A DNA stretch of 64,000 bases from Rossellomorea aquimaris. GTDB taxonomy: Bacteria; Bacillota; Bacilli; Bacillales; Bacillaceae_B. Both the position numbers and the translations under genes were made by a program. The DNA lies in the NCBI RefSeq assembly GCF_008180865.1, contig NZ_VTEX01000001.1:375116-439115 (forward strand). The letters are read 5' to 3'. The notes beneath the pieces were generated by a model, which was not told the origin of the DNA, ran no database searches, and was given only the letters and a program-made list of their open reading frames with translations. Below, in pieces: positions 44,603 through 53,653 of the stretch (the first letter of the stretch is position 1; each line of letters starts with the position of its first letter).

Positions 44603-45469
44603 TTAGCTTTCTTTCTTCTCAATATAAACCTGATGAGGGTAAGGAATTTCAATTCCATTTTGGTCAAGAGCTTCTTTTAGAGCTTTACGAAGCTTCCGTT
44701 CCACTCCCCATTGCTCCATGTTTTTCGTTTTGCATAGCACTCTCAGTACTACATCTGAAGCGCCGAGTGTCTGAACACCTAACACATTTGGTCCATCTAC
44801 AATATTGTCATCTTCTTGAGCGATCGTATCACAAACCTGCTGAAGCACGACCATCGCTTTGTCAATGTCATCATCATATGAGATCCCGATATCAACAAGT
44901 GCTCTCATATTTCCACGGGAATGATTGCTGACACTCGTTATTTCTCTATTTGGCACATAATGCAGAGTACCGTCGAACCCACGAATATGCGTCGTACGTA
45001 AACCAACCTCTTCTACAATCCCTGAGAAATTTCCAGTCGACACGTAATCCCCTACATCCACTTGCTTTTCCAATAGAATAAAGAATCCAGTCACTACATC
45101 ACTTACTAAGCCTTGAGCCCCAAAGCCGACTGCAAGGCCAACAATTCCTGCTCCGGCGAGAATAGCCGTCACCTGGATACCGAAGATTTGTAAAATCGTG
45201 ACAAAGAAAACAAAAATCAGGATGTATCCAATTATATTTTTTGAAAGACTTTGCAGTGTTTGGGCGCGACCTTCAGAAACATCATTTCTCTTTCTGTACT
45301 TATCAAAGACTCTCTCAACCACTTTGTTAGCTGCACCTTTCACGATAATGAAAGCAATCCAAATCGCTATTATCTGTAAGGCGCCAATTCCGATCGTCAC
45401 CAATAGACCGCCCCAATTAAAATTCGAAAGTCGGTCACTTAAAGCACTAAGACCAAGTATGTAATTCAA
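44603..45469 (-). CDS. ykuT: Small-conductance mechanosensitive channel, YkuT type
   Basis: 288 residues. Three N-terminal membrane helices, with the pore helix AGAGIVGLAVGFGAQGLV, then the MscS beta domain (LLEKQVDVGDYV, HYVPNREITSVSNHSRG). It relieves turgor on osmotic downshift. It starts at TTG 45469 behind GGAAGG; an ATG at 45480 is out of frame. In B. subtilis ykuT also precedes ykuU, but on different neighbours upstream. Confidence 0.9.
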   Translation of the reverse strand: MNYILGLSALSDRLSNFNWGGLLVTIGIGALQIIAIWIAFIIVKGAANKVVERVFDKYRKRNDVSEGRAQTLQSLSKNIIGYILIFVFFVTILQIFGIQVTAILAGAGIVGLAVGFGAQGLVSDVVTGFFILLEKQVDVGDYVSTGNFSGIVEEVGLRTTHIRGFDGTLHYVPNREITSVSNHSRGNMRALVDIGISYDDDIDKAMVVLQQVCDTIAQEDDNIVDGPNVLGVQTLGASDVVLRVLCKTKNMEQWGVERKLRKALKEALDQNGIEIPYPHQVYIEKKES

Positions 45470-45671
45470 TCCAAAACATCCTTCCTTTTAAATAATGACC
45501 ATTCTAGTATACACAATTCACCATAGGACATGTCAAAGAGTATATAAAAAAGCATATTGTTTTATTCCCCAGTTGAGAAATGGTAAACTTTATGTAGATG
45601 TTTATTCAAGCAGAAAAGTGAGTAAACTTCTACATAATAGGGAAAACCAAGTAAGGGATATTGTCAATAAA

Positions 45672-45686
45672 TTATAATGATTTTAA
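45672..45686 (+). promoter_or_regulatory. PerR-like box upstream of the peroxiredoxin gene
   Basis: TTATAATGATTTTAA matches the 15-base PerR consensus TTATAATNATTATAA with one mismatch. It ends 24 bases before the -35 of the ykuU promoter and also lies in the space between mscS and ykuU. Confidence 0.5.
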
Positions 45687-45710
45687 TATTAAATTGATTA
45701 TAATTTAACA

Positions 45711-45739
45711 TTGACTTAAAAAAACTAATCCTATATAAT
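45711..45739 (+). promoter_or_regulatory. SigA promoter of ykuU
   Basis: TTGACT (45711-45716), a 17-base spacer and a perfect TATAAT (45734-45739). A leader of about 80 bases precedes the ribosome site GGAGGG. Confidence 0.85.
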
Positions 45740-45827
45740 GAAACTTGTGATTCAAAAAGGACAGGCTGTCACGTCTTCCTTTTTCAGGTAAAATATTTCA
45801 TTAAAAACTCATTGGAGGGATTCAATC

Positions 45828-46370
45828 ATGGCAGAACGCATGGTAGGCAAACAAGCTCCACGTTTTGAAATGGACGCTGTATTGCCAAACAAAGAATTCG
45901 GTAAAGTGTCACTGGAAGAAAATATGAAAAACGATAAGTGGACAGTATTGTTCTTCTACCCAATGGATTTCACTTTCGTTTGTCCAACTGAAATTACAGC
46001 AATGTCAGACCGCTACGATGAGTTCGAAGATTTAGATGCAGAAGTTATCGGTGTCTCTACAGACACTATTCATACCCACTTAGCTTGGATCAACACTGAC
46101 CGTAAGGAAAATGGTCTTGGTGAGCTAAGATACCCATTAGCTGCAGATACAAACCACAGTGTATCCAGCGAATACGGAGTCCTAATCGAAGATGAAGGTA
46201 TTGCTCTTCGCGGACTATACATCATCAACCCAGAAGGGGAACTGCAATATCAAGTAGTATTCCACAACAATATCGGCCGAGACGTTGAAGAAACTCTACG
46301 TGTTCTTCAAGCACTTCAAACTGGCGGACTTTGCCCGGCAAACTGGAAGCCAGGTCAAAAAACTTTATAA
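45828..46370 (+). CDS. ykuU: 2-Cys peroxiredoxin (YkuU-like)
   Basis: 180 residues. The peroxidatic Cys lies in FYPMDFTFVCPTE (about residue 52) and the resolving Cys in GGLCPANWKPG near the C-terminus. It reduces peroxides, using thiol-disulfide partners such as the protein encoded next. GGAGGG precedes the ATG. It has its own promoter and terminator. Confidence 0.92.
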   Translation: MAERMVGKQAPRFEMDAVLPNKEFGKVSLEENMKNDKWTVLFFYPMDFTFVCPTEITAMSDRYDEFEDLDAEVIGVSTDTIHTHLAWINTDRKENGLGELRYPLAADTNHSVSSEYGVLIEDEGIALRGLYIINPEGELQYQVVFHNNIGRDVEETLRVLQALQTGGLCPANWKPGQKTL

Positions 46371-46381
46371 TCAAAATGAAT

Positions 46382-46411
46382 AAAGGCCTAACCGTTTGTT
46401 AGGCCTTTTTC
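46382..46411 (+). terminator. Terminator of ykuU
   Basis: AAAGGCCTAAC with GTTAGGCCTTT, then T-rich. Confidence 0.9.
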
Positions 46412-46499
46412 TTATCATGTTTATTTTTTCAGGAGTAGTACAAATCTATCCTGTGAACAATAGAAATAAGATCGAGACAAATTAAGGGAGGCCATATTA

Positions 46500-46955
46500 A
46501 TGAAGCTTCGTGAACCGATGCCGGAATTAAACGGTGCTACAGAATGGTTAAATGGAGAAGTAACAAAGGGAGAGCTGGTAGGAGAAAAGCCGACACTTAT
46601 TCACTTCTGGTCCATCTCATGTCACCTTTGTAAGGAAGCGATGCCACAAGTAAATGAATTTCGAGATCAATACAGCGATAAGCTGAATGTTATGGCTGTC
46701 CATATGCCACGCTCCGAGGATGATTTGAACCTGGATGAAATAAAGAAGGTAGCAGCTGAGCACGATATCACACAGCCAATCTTCGTAGACAGTGAGCATA
46801 AACTGACAGATGCATTCGAAAATCAATATGTCCCGGCTTACTATGTATTTGATAAAGACGGGAACCTTCGTCACTTCCAAGCGGGCGGAAGCGGAATGAA
46901 AATGCTTGAAAAGCGCGTCAATCGTGTACTCGATGAAATGAAAAAAAGCGAATAA
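46500..46955 (+). CDS. ykuV: Thiol-disulfide oxidoreductase YkuV
   Basis: 151 residues with a thioredoxin/TlpA fold. The active site is WSISCHLCKEAMP (CHLC), and the cis-Pro loop is YVPAYYVFD. The sequence is nearly colinear with B. subtilis YkuV, a cytoplasmic redox protein (no signal peptide). GGGAGG precedes the ATG. It lies 130 bases after ykuU. Confidence 0.93.
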   Translation: MKLREPMPELNGATEWLNGEVTKGELVGEKPTLIHFWSISCHLCKEAMPQVNEFRDQYSDKLNVMAVHMPRSEDDLNLDEIKKVAAEHDITQPIFVDSEHKLTDAFENQYVPAYYVFDKDGNLRHFQAGGSGMKMLEKRVNRVLDEMKKSE

Positions 46956-46976
46956 GTTCAAACGAAATATGTGGGA

Positions 46977-47008
46977 ATAGATCGGTCAAAAGACCGATCT
47001 ATTTTTTT
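46977..47008 (+). terminator. Terminator of ykuV
   Basis: ATAGATCGGTC, an AAAA loop, GACCGATCTAT, then T-rich. Confidence 0.9.
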
Positions 47009-47086
47009 GGATTCATTTTTACAATTAATATGAATAATAAGACTAGAAGGATAATTCATAAAAAAGTAAAAAATTCTAAAAAAGGG

Positions 47087-47112
47087 TAGATAAATATTTC
47101 GAAAGCCGATAT
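47087..47112 (+). promoter_or_regulatory. Possible SigD-type promoter of yknUV
   Basis: GCCGATAT (47105-47112) is a perfect SigD -10. TAGA (47087-47090) with a 14-base spacer is a 3-of-4 match to the TAAA -35. Confidence 0.35.
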
Positions 47113-47160
47113 ATTTATTAGTACGTTCTTTTTTTATGTAACGTTAAAGGGGGAGAAATT

Positions 47161-48915
47161 ATGGATACATTCAAAAAATTGAAAGCCTTTTATTTGCCCT
47201 ATAAAAGGCATTTTATCATTTCAATGATTTTCTTGATTTTTGTTACAGTGATCACTGTAGTCTATCCAATGATCCTGCAAATCACGATTGATGATGTGAT
47301 TCTGCAAGGGAACTATCAGTGGATTCCGTATTTAGCATTTGGATTTATCGGCATTATGATCGTGAAAGGCGTTGCCACATTTATTCAGCAATACCATGGG
47401 GATCTATTCGGGATAACCTCGGTTTATCGGCTGAGAAACGAACTGTATGAAAAGCTTCAATTCCTTCCATTCAGTTACTACGATAACGCCAAAACAGGGG
47501 ATCTGATGTCCCGTTTGACGGCAGATGTAGAAGCATTTCGTTTCTTTCTATCCTTTGGTTTTTCCGAACTGCTTCGCTTTTTCCTTTTAGTAACGGTAAG
47601 CTTTGGTGTTATGTTTTATTATTCGCCTCAACTGACATTCGTCACCCTCGTTTCGTTACCGTTTCTGGCAATTGCCGTATACAAATTTGATAAAGCGGTT
47701 CACCCTGCTTTCAGGGGTATCCGCAAATCATTCGGAAAACTGAATACGAATGTGCAAGAAAATATTTCAGGAATCAATACAGTAAAATCATTATCGAGAG
47801 AAGACCATCAAATTAACAAATTCAACCAATCAAATGGTGATTACAAAGATAAATACCTTTTCACCTCGGACATCTGGGCAAAGTACTTTCCTTTAATGGA
47901 GTTTCTGGGGAATGTAAGTGTGGTGACACTCCTCGCTTACGGTGGTTATCTTGTGATGAATGGCAACCTTCAACCAGGAGAGCTTGTCGCGTTTTACAGT
48001 TTAGTGTGGTACATTATCTGGCCGATCATGAATCTTGGATTTACGATTAACCTGTTTTCACAATCGAAAGCATCAGGGGAACGTTTACTCGAAATTCTTG
48101 AAGTGGACGAAGAGATAAAAGATCATCAAGGTGTTCTTCACGTCGATCGAATGAATGGAGAAGTAGAGTTTAAGCATGTGTCCCTGAATTATACCGTTCA
48201 TGATGAAGCAGCCCTCGAGGATATTACCTTTAAGGCTGAACCCGGAAAAGTCATCGGTCTGATCGGAGGTACCGGCTCTGGTAAAACGAGTATCACCCAG
48301 CTTATCACTCGTTTCTATGAACCCGAAGAGGGAGAAATCCTCATCGATGGAAGGGATCTGAAAGATTACTCTTTAAAATCACTTCGAAAAAATATCGGTT
48401 TCGTCCTTCAGGAATCTTTCTTATTCTCTTCGACCATCAAGGCGAATATATCGTATGGACGACCGGAAGCAACAATGGAAGATATCATGGAAGCAGCAAA
48501 ACGGGCACAAGCCCATGATTTTATTTCAGAATTGCCCGATGGCTACGACACAAGGCTCGGTGAAAGAGGTTTAGGTCTTTCAGGTGGTCAAAAGCAGCGG
48601 ATTGCCATAGCCCGTGCGATTTGTACAGACCCATCGATCCTGATCCTCGATGACGCAACAAGCGCCGTAGACATGGAAACTGAATTCAGGATTCAAAAAG
48701 CGCTAAAAGAAGTCATGTCGGATCGAACGACCTTTATTATTGCCCATCGGATTTCATCCCTCAAGCATGCAGATGAAATACTCGTACTGGAAAACGGGAA
48801 AGTCGTCGAGAGGGGAGTTCATGACTTCCTACTGAAAAATAACGGGCCGTATCAACGAATCTATGATATCCAATACAAAGACCAGAAAAAAATATTACAA
48901 ACTCAGGAAGGGTAG
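47161..48915 (+). CDS. yknU: ABC exporter half-transporter (YknU-like), degenerate-site subunit
   Basis: 584 residues. Six membrane helices in the first ~310 residues, then an ATPase domain with Walker A GGTGSGKTS (~369-377), a canonical LSGGQKQR signature (~472-479) and Walker B LILDDATSAVD, where Asp replaces the catalytic Glu. It pairs with the next gene product to form a heterodimeric exporter with one consensus and one degenerate ATP site. By position it is YknU. The substrate is unknown. Confidence 0.88.
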   Translation: MDTFKKLKAFYLPYKRHFIISMIFLIFVTVITVVYPMILQITIDDVILQGNYQWIPYLAFGFIGIMIVKGVATFIQQYHGDLFGITSVYRLRNELYEKLQFLPFSYYDNAKTGDLMSRLTADVEAFRFFLSFGFSELLRFFLLVTVSFGVMFYYSPQLTFVTLVSLPFLAIAVYKFDKAVHPAFRGIRKSFGKLNTNVQENISGINTVKSLSREDHQINKFNQSNGDYKDKYLFTSDIWAKYFPLMEFLGNVSVVTLLAYGGYLVMNGNLQPGELVAFYSLVWYIIWPIMNLGFTINLFSQSKASGERLLEILEVDEEIKDHQGVLHVDRMNGEVEFKHVSLNYTVHDEAALEDITFKAEPGKVIGLIGGTGSGKTSITQLITRFYEPEEGEILIDGRDLKDYSLKSLRKNIGFVLQESFLFSSTIKANISYGRPEATMEDIMEAAKRAQAHDFISELPDGYDTRLGERGLGLSGGQKQRIAIARAICTDPSILILDDATSAVDMETEFRIQKALKEVMSDRTTFIIAHRISSLKHADEILVLENGKVVERGVHDFLLKNNGPYQRIYDIQYKDQKKILQTQEG

Positions 48916-48925
48916 GTGAGTGGAT

Positions 48926-50749
48926 TTGAGTCAGAAAAACAAAGTGAACAAAAGCGTATTAAGCAGATTCCATTACTCTACAGATCAAGTGATCGATAAG
49001 CCGTTTAACTGGGAGCAGCTCTACCGGTTATTAACGTATTTAAAGCCCTATTCTAAAAAACTCCTGCCCTTATCCATCATTACCGTTCTGATCACAACAG
49101 CAGTTCGATTGATCGTACCTATTCTGATTGGGGTATACACATTAGACAAAGCCATCAGGCAGAAGGATTCCAATTTACTATTTACACTAGTTGGAATTAT
49201 CGCAGGACTCTATGTATTGAATTACGTTGCAAATGTGCTCAGGATCAGGTGGATGAATCAGCTGGGGCAAGGAGTTATCTATGATTTAAGAAAGCACTTA
49301 TTCAGCCATGTTCAATGGCTATCCCATCGCTTCTTTGATCAGAGGTCAGCCGGTTCCATCCTGGTTCGAATCATGAATGACATTAACTCCCTTCAGGAAC
49401 TATTTACAAACGGAGTTATTAATCTCTTAATGGATATCATCCTACTCATTGGAATCATCGTCATTCTCTTTACATTAAGTCCTGAATTAACACTTGCCGT
49501 CATGGTCATTCTGCCAATCATGTTTTTTATCTCAACCAGCTTACGAAAAAACATCCGCAGATCCTGGCAAATGGTACGACTCAAGCAATCGAAGCTGAAT
49601 TCCCATCTGAATGAAAGCATTCAAGGGATCCGTGTCACTCAATCATTCACTCAAGAAAAAGAAAACATGGCCTTCTTCGATGGGGTAAACACGGAAAACT
49701 TCGATAGCTGGAGAACAGCCACAAAGAAAAATGCCATGTTCCGCCCGCTGGTAGAACTGACAAACGCAATCGGGACAGCTGTCCTCATATGGTACGGTGC
49801 CCATCTCATCCAAGGCGGCTCACTGGAACTGGGGGAATTTGTTTCATTCGCCTTCTACCTGGGGATGTTCTGGGAACCCATTTCAAGGCTCGGGCAAGTT
49901 TACAATCAACTACTGATCGGAATGGCTTCATCCGAGCGTATCTTCGAATTCCTCGATGAACAACCGATTGTAAATGAAAAAACGAATGCAGTGAACCTGA
50001 CTGACATCAAAGGAAGAATACAGTTTGAGAATGTAGAATTCTCATACGATGACAAACGAAAAGCACTCCAAAACATCAATCTTGAAATGAAAGCAGGCCA
50101 GACCGTCGCGTTAGTCGGCCATACCGGATCTGGTAAAACTACGATCGCCAACCTGATCAGCCGTTTTTACGATCCGACGAATGGTGAAGTGAAAATTGAT
50201 GGGGTAAACCTGAGGGATGCATCGGTTTCAAGCTTACGAAGTCAAATCAGCATCGTTCTGCAGGATACATTCATCTTCTCGGGAACAATCATGGATAACA
50301 TCCGATTCGGGCGCTCTGATGCAACGGACGAAGAGGTTAAGAATGCCGCCGAAGCAATCGGAGCCAATGAGTTCATCGAGAAGCTTTCCAATGGATACGA
50401 GACCGAAGTGGAAGAACGGGGTAATGTTTTATCCGTTGGTGAAAGACAATTACTGTCATTCGCCCGAGCACTATTGGCGAACCCTCGAATCATCATATTG
50501 GATGAAGCGACAGCATCCATTGATACAGAAACAGAAGTCAAAATTCAAAAAGCATTGAAACGTCTATTGAACGGTCGGACCGCCATCATCATTGCCCACC
50601 GCCTATCTACGATCCGTGAATCGGACAATATCTTTGTTCTTGAAAATGGAAGAATCAAAGAATCCGGCAACCACGATGAGCTGATGGAGCAGCAGGGTGA
50701 TTATTATGATCTGGTTAAATCGCAGTTCAGGATGTTGGATGCGATGTAA
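48926..50749 (+). CDS. yknV: ABC exporter half-transporter (YknV-like), catalytic-Glu subunit
   Basis: 607 residues from TTG 48926, 8 bases after AGGTG (a GTG at 48920 is the alternative). A ~45-residue N-terminal extension, six membrane helices, Walker A GHTGSGKTT (~398-406), a divergent signature LSVGERQLL and Walker B IILDEATASID with the catalytic Glu. The altered signature and intact Glu complement the upstream subunit. The genes are 4-10 bases apart. Confidence 0.88.
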   Translation: MSQKNKVNKSVLSRFHYSTDQVIDKPFNWEQLYRLLTYLKPYSKKLLPLSIITVLITTAVRLIVPILIGVYTLDKAIRQKDSNLLFTLVGIIAGLYVLNYVANVLRIRWMNQLGQGVIYDLRKHLFSHVQWLSHRFFDQRSAGSILVRIMNDINSLQELFTNGVINLLMDIILLIGIIVILFTLSPELTLAVMVILPIMFFISTSLRKNIRRSWQMVRLKQSKLNSHLNESIQGIRVTQSFTQEKENMAFFDGVNTENFDSWRTATKKNAMFRPLVELTNAIGTAVLIWYGAHLIQGGSLELGEFVSFAFYLGMFWEPISRLGQVYNQLLIGMASSERIFEFLDEQPIVNEKTNAVNLTDIKGRIQFENVEFSYDDKRKALQNINLEMKAGQTVALVGHTGSGKTTIANLISRFYDPTNGEVKIDGVNLRDASVSSLRSQISIVLQDTFIFSGTIMDNIRFGRSDATDEEVKNAAEAIGANEFIEKLSNGYETEVEERGNVLSVGERQLLSFARALLANPRIIILDEATASIDTETEVKIQKALKRLLNGRTAIIIAHRLSTIRESDNIFVLENGRIKESGNHDELMEQQGDYYDLVKSQFRMLDAM

Positions 50750-50759
50750 GTTTGGAGGA

Positions 50760-50789
50760 GCCCCGCACTGGTGTGTGCGGGGTTTTTTT
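50760..50789 (+). terminator. Terminator of yknUV
   Basis: GCCCCGCAC with GTGCGGGG, followed by T7. Confidence 0.92.
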
Positions 50790-50851
50790 GTTGTGATTGT
50801 GGTAGGGGAGTGGAGCGGGGGGTGTTGCGGAATTTGTCAGAATTTGCAGAA

Positions 50852-50960
50852 CGGTCGGTATCGGAAAATAAGGTTGATATAATGAAAAAACGGTTGATAA
50901 ATTCAAATTTCGGTTGATAAAACAAAATAACGGTTGATAAATCTCTATAACGGTCGATAA
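50852..50960. repeat. Phased array of six 10-bp motifs (CGGTTGATAA), 20-bp period
   Basis: CGGTTGATAA occurs at 50891, 50911 and 50931; CGGTCGATAA at 50951; AGGTTGATAT at 50871; and a weaker CGGTCGGTAT at 50852. The last five are exactly 20 bases apart and the spacers are unrelated AT-rich 10-mers. The array lies about 90 bases before the interrupted NERD gene. Confidence 0.85.
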
Positions 50961-51050
50961 AAAATCATTACTGAAATTTTTCCAATAATAAAGGGAATTC
51001 TTGTTTGAAAGTAGAATACTATTAGTACCAAATTCGAAAGGAATGATAAT

Positions 51051-52019
51051 TTGATCATTAAAGTAAGAGAAATCCCCCTAACTATCCTCTATTTTGAAGC
51101 CTTGTTAAGGAGGCTACCCGGAGAATCCCGCCTCAGATCCAAGATTGAAGAATACTTGCTTAAAGCTTGGGCAGGTTACCATGGAGAGTGTAAAGTAGAC
51201 CGACAATTGAGTACAATCGATGATGAACACATGCTCGTCCATAACGATCTATGTATACCAATGGGAGAGAGTTTCTTTCAAATTGATACTCTTATTTTCA
51301 CTAGAAATTTTATATTGATTTTAGAAATAAAAAATATAGCGGGATCCATGGAATACTGAACTCAATTTGAACAATTTTCCCGTACTCTTAATGGAGAAGT
51401 AACAGGCTTTCCCAATCCCCTCTCTCAAGCGAATAGATATAAGATACACCTCACACAATGGCTCCAAAAGAAAAAACTCCCTATTATCCCAATTGAATTT
51501 TTAGTTGTATTCACAAACTCTTCTTCATTAATATCTACCACTAGTCAGAGTAAGGATACTTTAGGTAGGGCTATCAGAATAGAGAATCTCGTTGCAAAAC
51601 TTCTTACCATTCAACATAGCTGCTCTAATTCGAATTCAATTCTTGAAATGAAGGAAATTAAAAAAATTTCCAATTCCCTAATGAAGGAGAATGCTCCATA
51701 TTCTAACTTTAACCAACAGCATGAAGGGATCATACGCGGTGTTATGTGTAGCCGCTGCGAGAGATTCAATATGGTACGTAACATGAGGTCTTGGTACTGT
51801 CCTGATTGTGGAGAATTTGACCGGAATGCTCACCAACAGGCTATTTATGATTACTTACTACTTGTAAACCCGAATATAACCAACAAACAAGCAAGAGAGT
51901 TCTTAGGTGTTGAATCCTCCAGAGTGGCCTATCATCTCCTAAATAACATGGACCTTTCTTCAAAAGGTAAAGGAAAAGGTCGAATCTACTCTCTCCCAAA
52001 AAACCTCAGCCATCAGTAA
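51051..52019 (+). pseudogene. NERD-domain/zinc-ribbon protein gene interrupted by one in-frame TGA
   Basis: The frame from TTG 51051 (AAAGGA 8 bases upstream) runs for 102 codons, meets TGA at 51357-51359, and stays open in the same frame to TAA at 52017-52019, 322 codons in all. The first part has the NERD nuclease-related core (GECKVDRQL, FFQIDTLIFTRNFILILEIKN). The second continues it (RTLNGEVTGFPNPLSQANRYKIHLTQ) and ends in a zinc ribbon (CSRCERFN...WYCPDCGEFD) and a helix-turn-helix-like tail. A single point change explains the break. An internal ATG at 51648 could express the C-terminal 123 residues alone. Confidence 0.8.
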
Positions 52020-52106
52020 ACTCTAGTAAAATTAAGCCCCATCCTCCCCAAGCAACATCATTGCCAACCACCCCAAAAACCTCTAAAATATAAGACAAAT
52101 CAATGT

Positions 52107-52124
52107 TTGTGAAAAACGTCACAA
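52107..52124 (+). promoter_or_regulatory. Rex operator upstream of the cytochrome bd genes
   Basis: TTGTGAAAAACGTCACAA has both Rex half-sites (TTGTGA and TCACAA) with the correct 6-base spacing. A second TATCACAAA half-site (52142-52150) overlaps the -35. Rex releases DNA at high NADH, which would induce bd oxidase under low oxygen. Confidence 0.8.
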
Positions 52125-52142
52125 AATATTCATGTTCAACAT

Positions 52143-52171
52143 ATCACAAACTCATTTTCAGGTTTTATAAT
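52143..52171 (+). promoter_or_regulatory. Promoter of cydAB
   Basis: ATCACA (52143-52148), a 17-base spacer and TATAAT (52166-52171). The -35 lies in the second Rex-like half-site. Confidence 0.6.
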
Positions 52172-52241
52172 GAACAATAAGTGATAAACAGTAGAAAAGA
52201 GTTGTTTACGATAGTAAGTAGATCAGTAGGGGGAGTATAGA

Positions 52242-53579
52242 ATGGTATTAGATGGTGTGATTTTGAGTAGAATGCTCACTTCGACAACCCTTGCATTCCA
52301 TATTATTTTTGCGACGATTGGGGTAGGGGTGCCGATTATGATTTCCATTGCGGAGTTTATGGGAATCAAACGAAATGATCCTCATTATCTTTTGCTTGCC
52401 AGAAGGTGGGCAAGAGGTTTTACAATTACGGTTGCGGTGGGGGTTGTAACGGGTACAGCCATAGGGCTGCAGCTGTCCTTATTGTGGCCTTCGTTTATGC
52501 AGGTTGCCGGACAAGTGATTGCACTGCCATTATTTATGGAAACATTTGCGTTTTTCTTTGAGGCTATCTTTTTAGGAATCTATCTTTATACTTGGGACCG
52601 TTTCAAGAATAAATGGATTCATTGGCTGTTGACGATTCCGGTTATGATTGGTTCTTCGGCTTCAGCGCTGTTCATTACAACTGTGAATGCGTTTATGAAT
52701 ACTCCTCAAGGATTTGAATTAGAGAATGGGAAAGCGATTAATATCGATCCGATTGCTGCGATGCTGAATCCTGCGACGCCTACGAAAGTGTTTCACGTAT
52801 TGACAACTGCCTATTTAACATCGGCATTAGTGTTGGCGGCGATTACGGCATTTGCGATTCTTCGTAAGAGAGGCGGGGAGTATCATAAGAAAGCGCTGCG
52901 TTTAACGATGGTTTCTGCTTTGATTTTCGCTTTTGCCACTGCTTTGGCAGGGGACTTATCGGCTAAATTTCTTGCCGAGTATCAGCCTGAGAAGCTTGCA
53001 GCAGCGGAATGGCATTTTGAAACGGAAGAGAATGCTGACCTGATCGTATTCGGAACGCTGGATGAAAATAATGAGGTCCATAATGAGATCCGTTTACCTG
53101 GATTCTTAAGCTTTCTGGCCGGGAGTTCTTTTGAGACAGAGGTTATAGGTCTGAATGAATTTCCTGAAGATGAGCGGCCCCCTTTATGGGTTCACTATAT
53201 GTTTGACCTGATGGTATCAATTGGGTTTTACAGTATCTTTATTTCATCGGCATTTATTCTATTCTGGAAGTGGAAGAAGCGGAATGAATGGAATAAGCCG
53301 CTTCTATGGGGAATTGTTGCGAGTGGACCACTTGCGATGCTGGCGATTGAATTCGGTTGGATTTATGCCGAGGTGGGTCGACAGCCATGGATTATGAGAG
53401 GGTATATGAAAGTGGCGGATGCGGCAACGAAAGCCGATGGAGTAGGCTTGACGTTTGCATTGTTTGTTGGCCTCTATATCCTTCTTGGCGTGATATGTGT
53501 GGTTGTACTGATAAAAATGTTTAAAAACAAGCCTGCAGAGGCGGAATTAGAACAACGTTTTCCAAAGAAAGCGAGTTAA
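52242..53579 (+). CDS. cydA: Cytochrome bd-type quinol oxidase subunit I
   Basis: 445 residues, the short-Q-loop size. Heme ligand His in TLAFHIIFATIG (~19) and in TKVFHVLTTAYL (~184), a conserved GWIYAEVGRQPWIMRGYM with the Met ligand region, and about nine membrane helices. It oxidises menaquinol and reduces oxygen at the membrane. It resembles both the CydA and YthA/CIO groups, and I cannot separate these by eye. GGGGGAG precedes the ATG. cydB follows. Confidence 0.92.
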   Translation: MVLDGVILSRMLTSTTLAFHIIFATIGVGVPIMISIAEFMGIKRNDPHYLLLARRWARGFTITVAVGVVTGTAIGLQLSLLWPSFMQVAGQVIALPLFMETFAFFFEAIFLGIYLYTWDRFKNKWIHWLLTIPVMIGSSASALFITTVNAFMNTPQGFELENGKAINIDPIAAMLNPATPTKVFHVLTTAYLTSALVLAAITAFAILRKRGGEYHKKALRLTMVSALIFAFATALAGDLSAKFLAEYQPEKLAAAEWHFETEENADLIVFGTLDENNEVHNEIRLPGFLSFLAGSSFETEVIGLNEFPEDERPPLWVHYMFDLMVSIGFYSIFISSAFILFWKWKKRNEWNKPLLWGIVASGPLAMLAIEFGWIYAEVGRQPWIMRGYMKVADAATKADGVGLTFALFVGLYILLGVICVVVLIKMFKNKPAEAELEQRFPKKAS

Positions 53580-53653
53580 GCAGATATATAAATACTTCTT
53601 CTTTTCAGGTGGCCTGAGAAGAAGGGGCTTGAAGCTTTAAGGGAGGAATGGGT

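Noticed and set aside
45495..45677. 60-residue ORF upstream of ykuU
   Set aside because: It has no ribosome site, a rare-looking composition, and overlaps the PerR-like box and divergent promoter region.
50852..50960. Regular repeats and spacers suggesting a CRISPR array
   Set aside because: The repeats are only 10 bp and the spacers 10 bp, all AT-rich, with no cas genes nearby. A protein-binding array fits better.
51051..52019. NERD gene treated as two separate genes or as a frameshift
   Set aside because: The two parts are in the same reading frame and together make one continuous domain series, so a single nonsense codon explains the break.
52107..52124. CcpA cre site upstream of cydAB
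   Set aside because: The central CG does not have the flanking pattern of a cre box, while both Rex half-sites fit with exact spacing.
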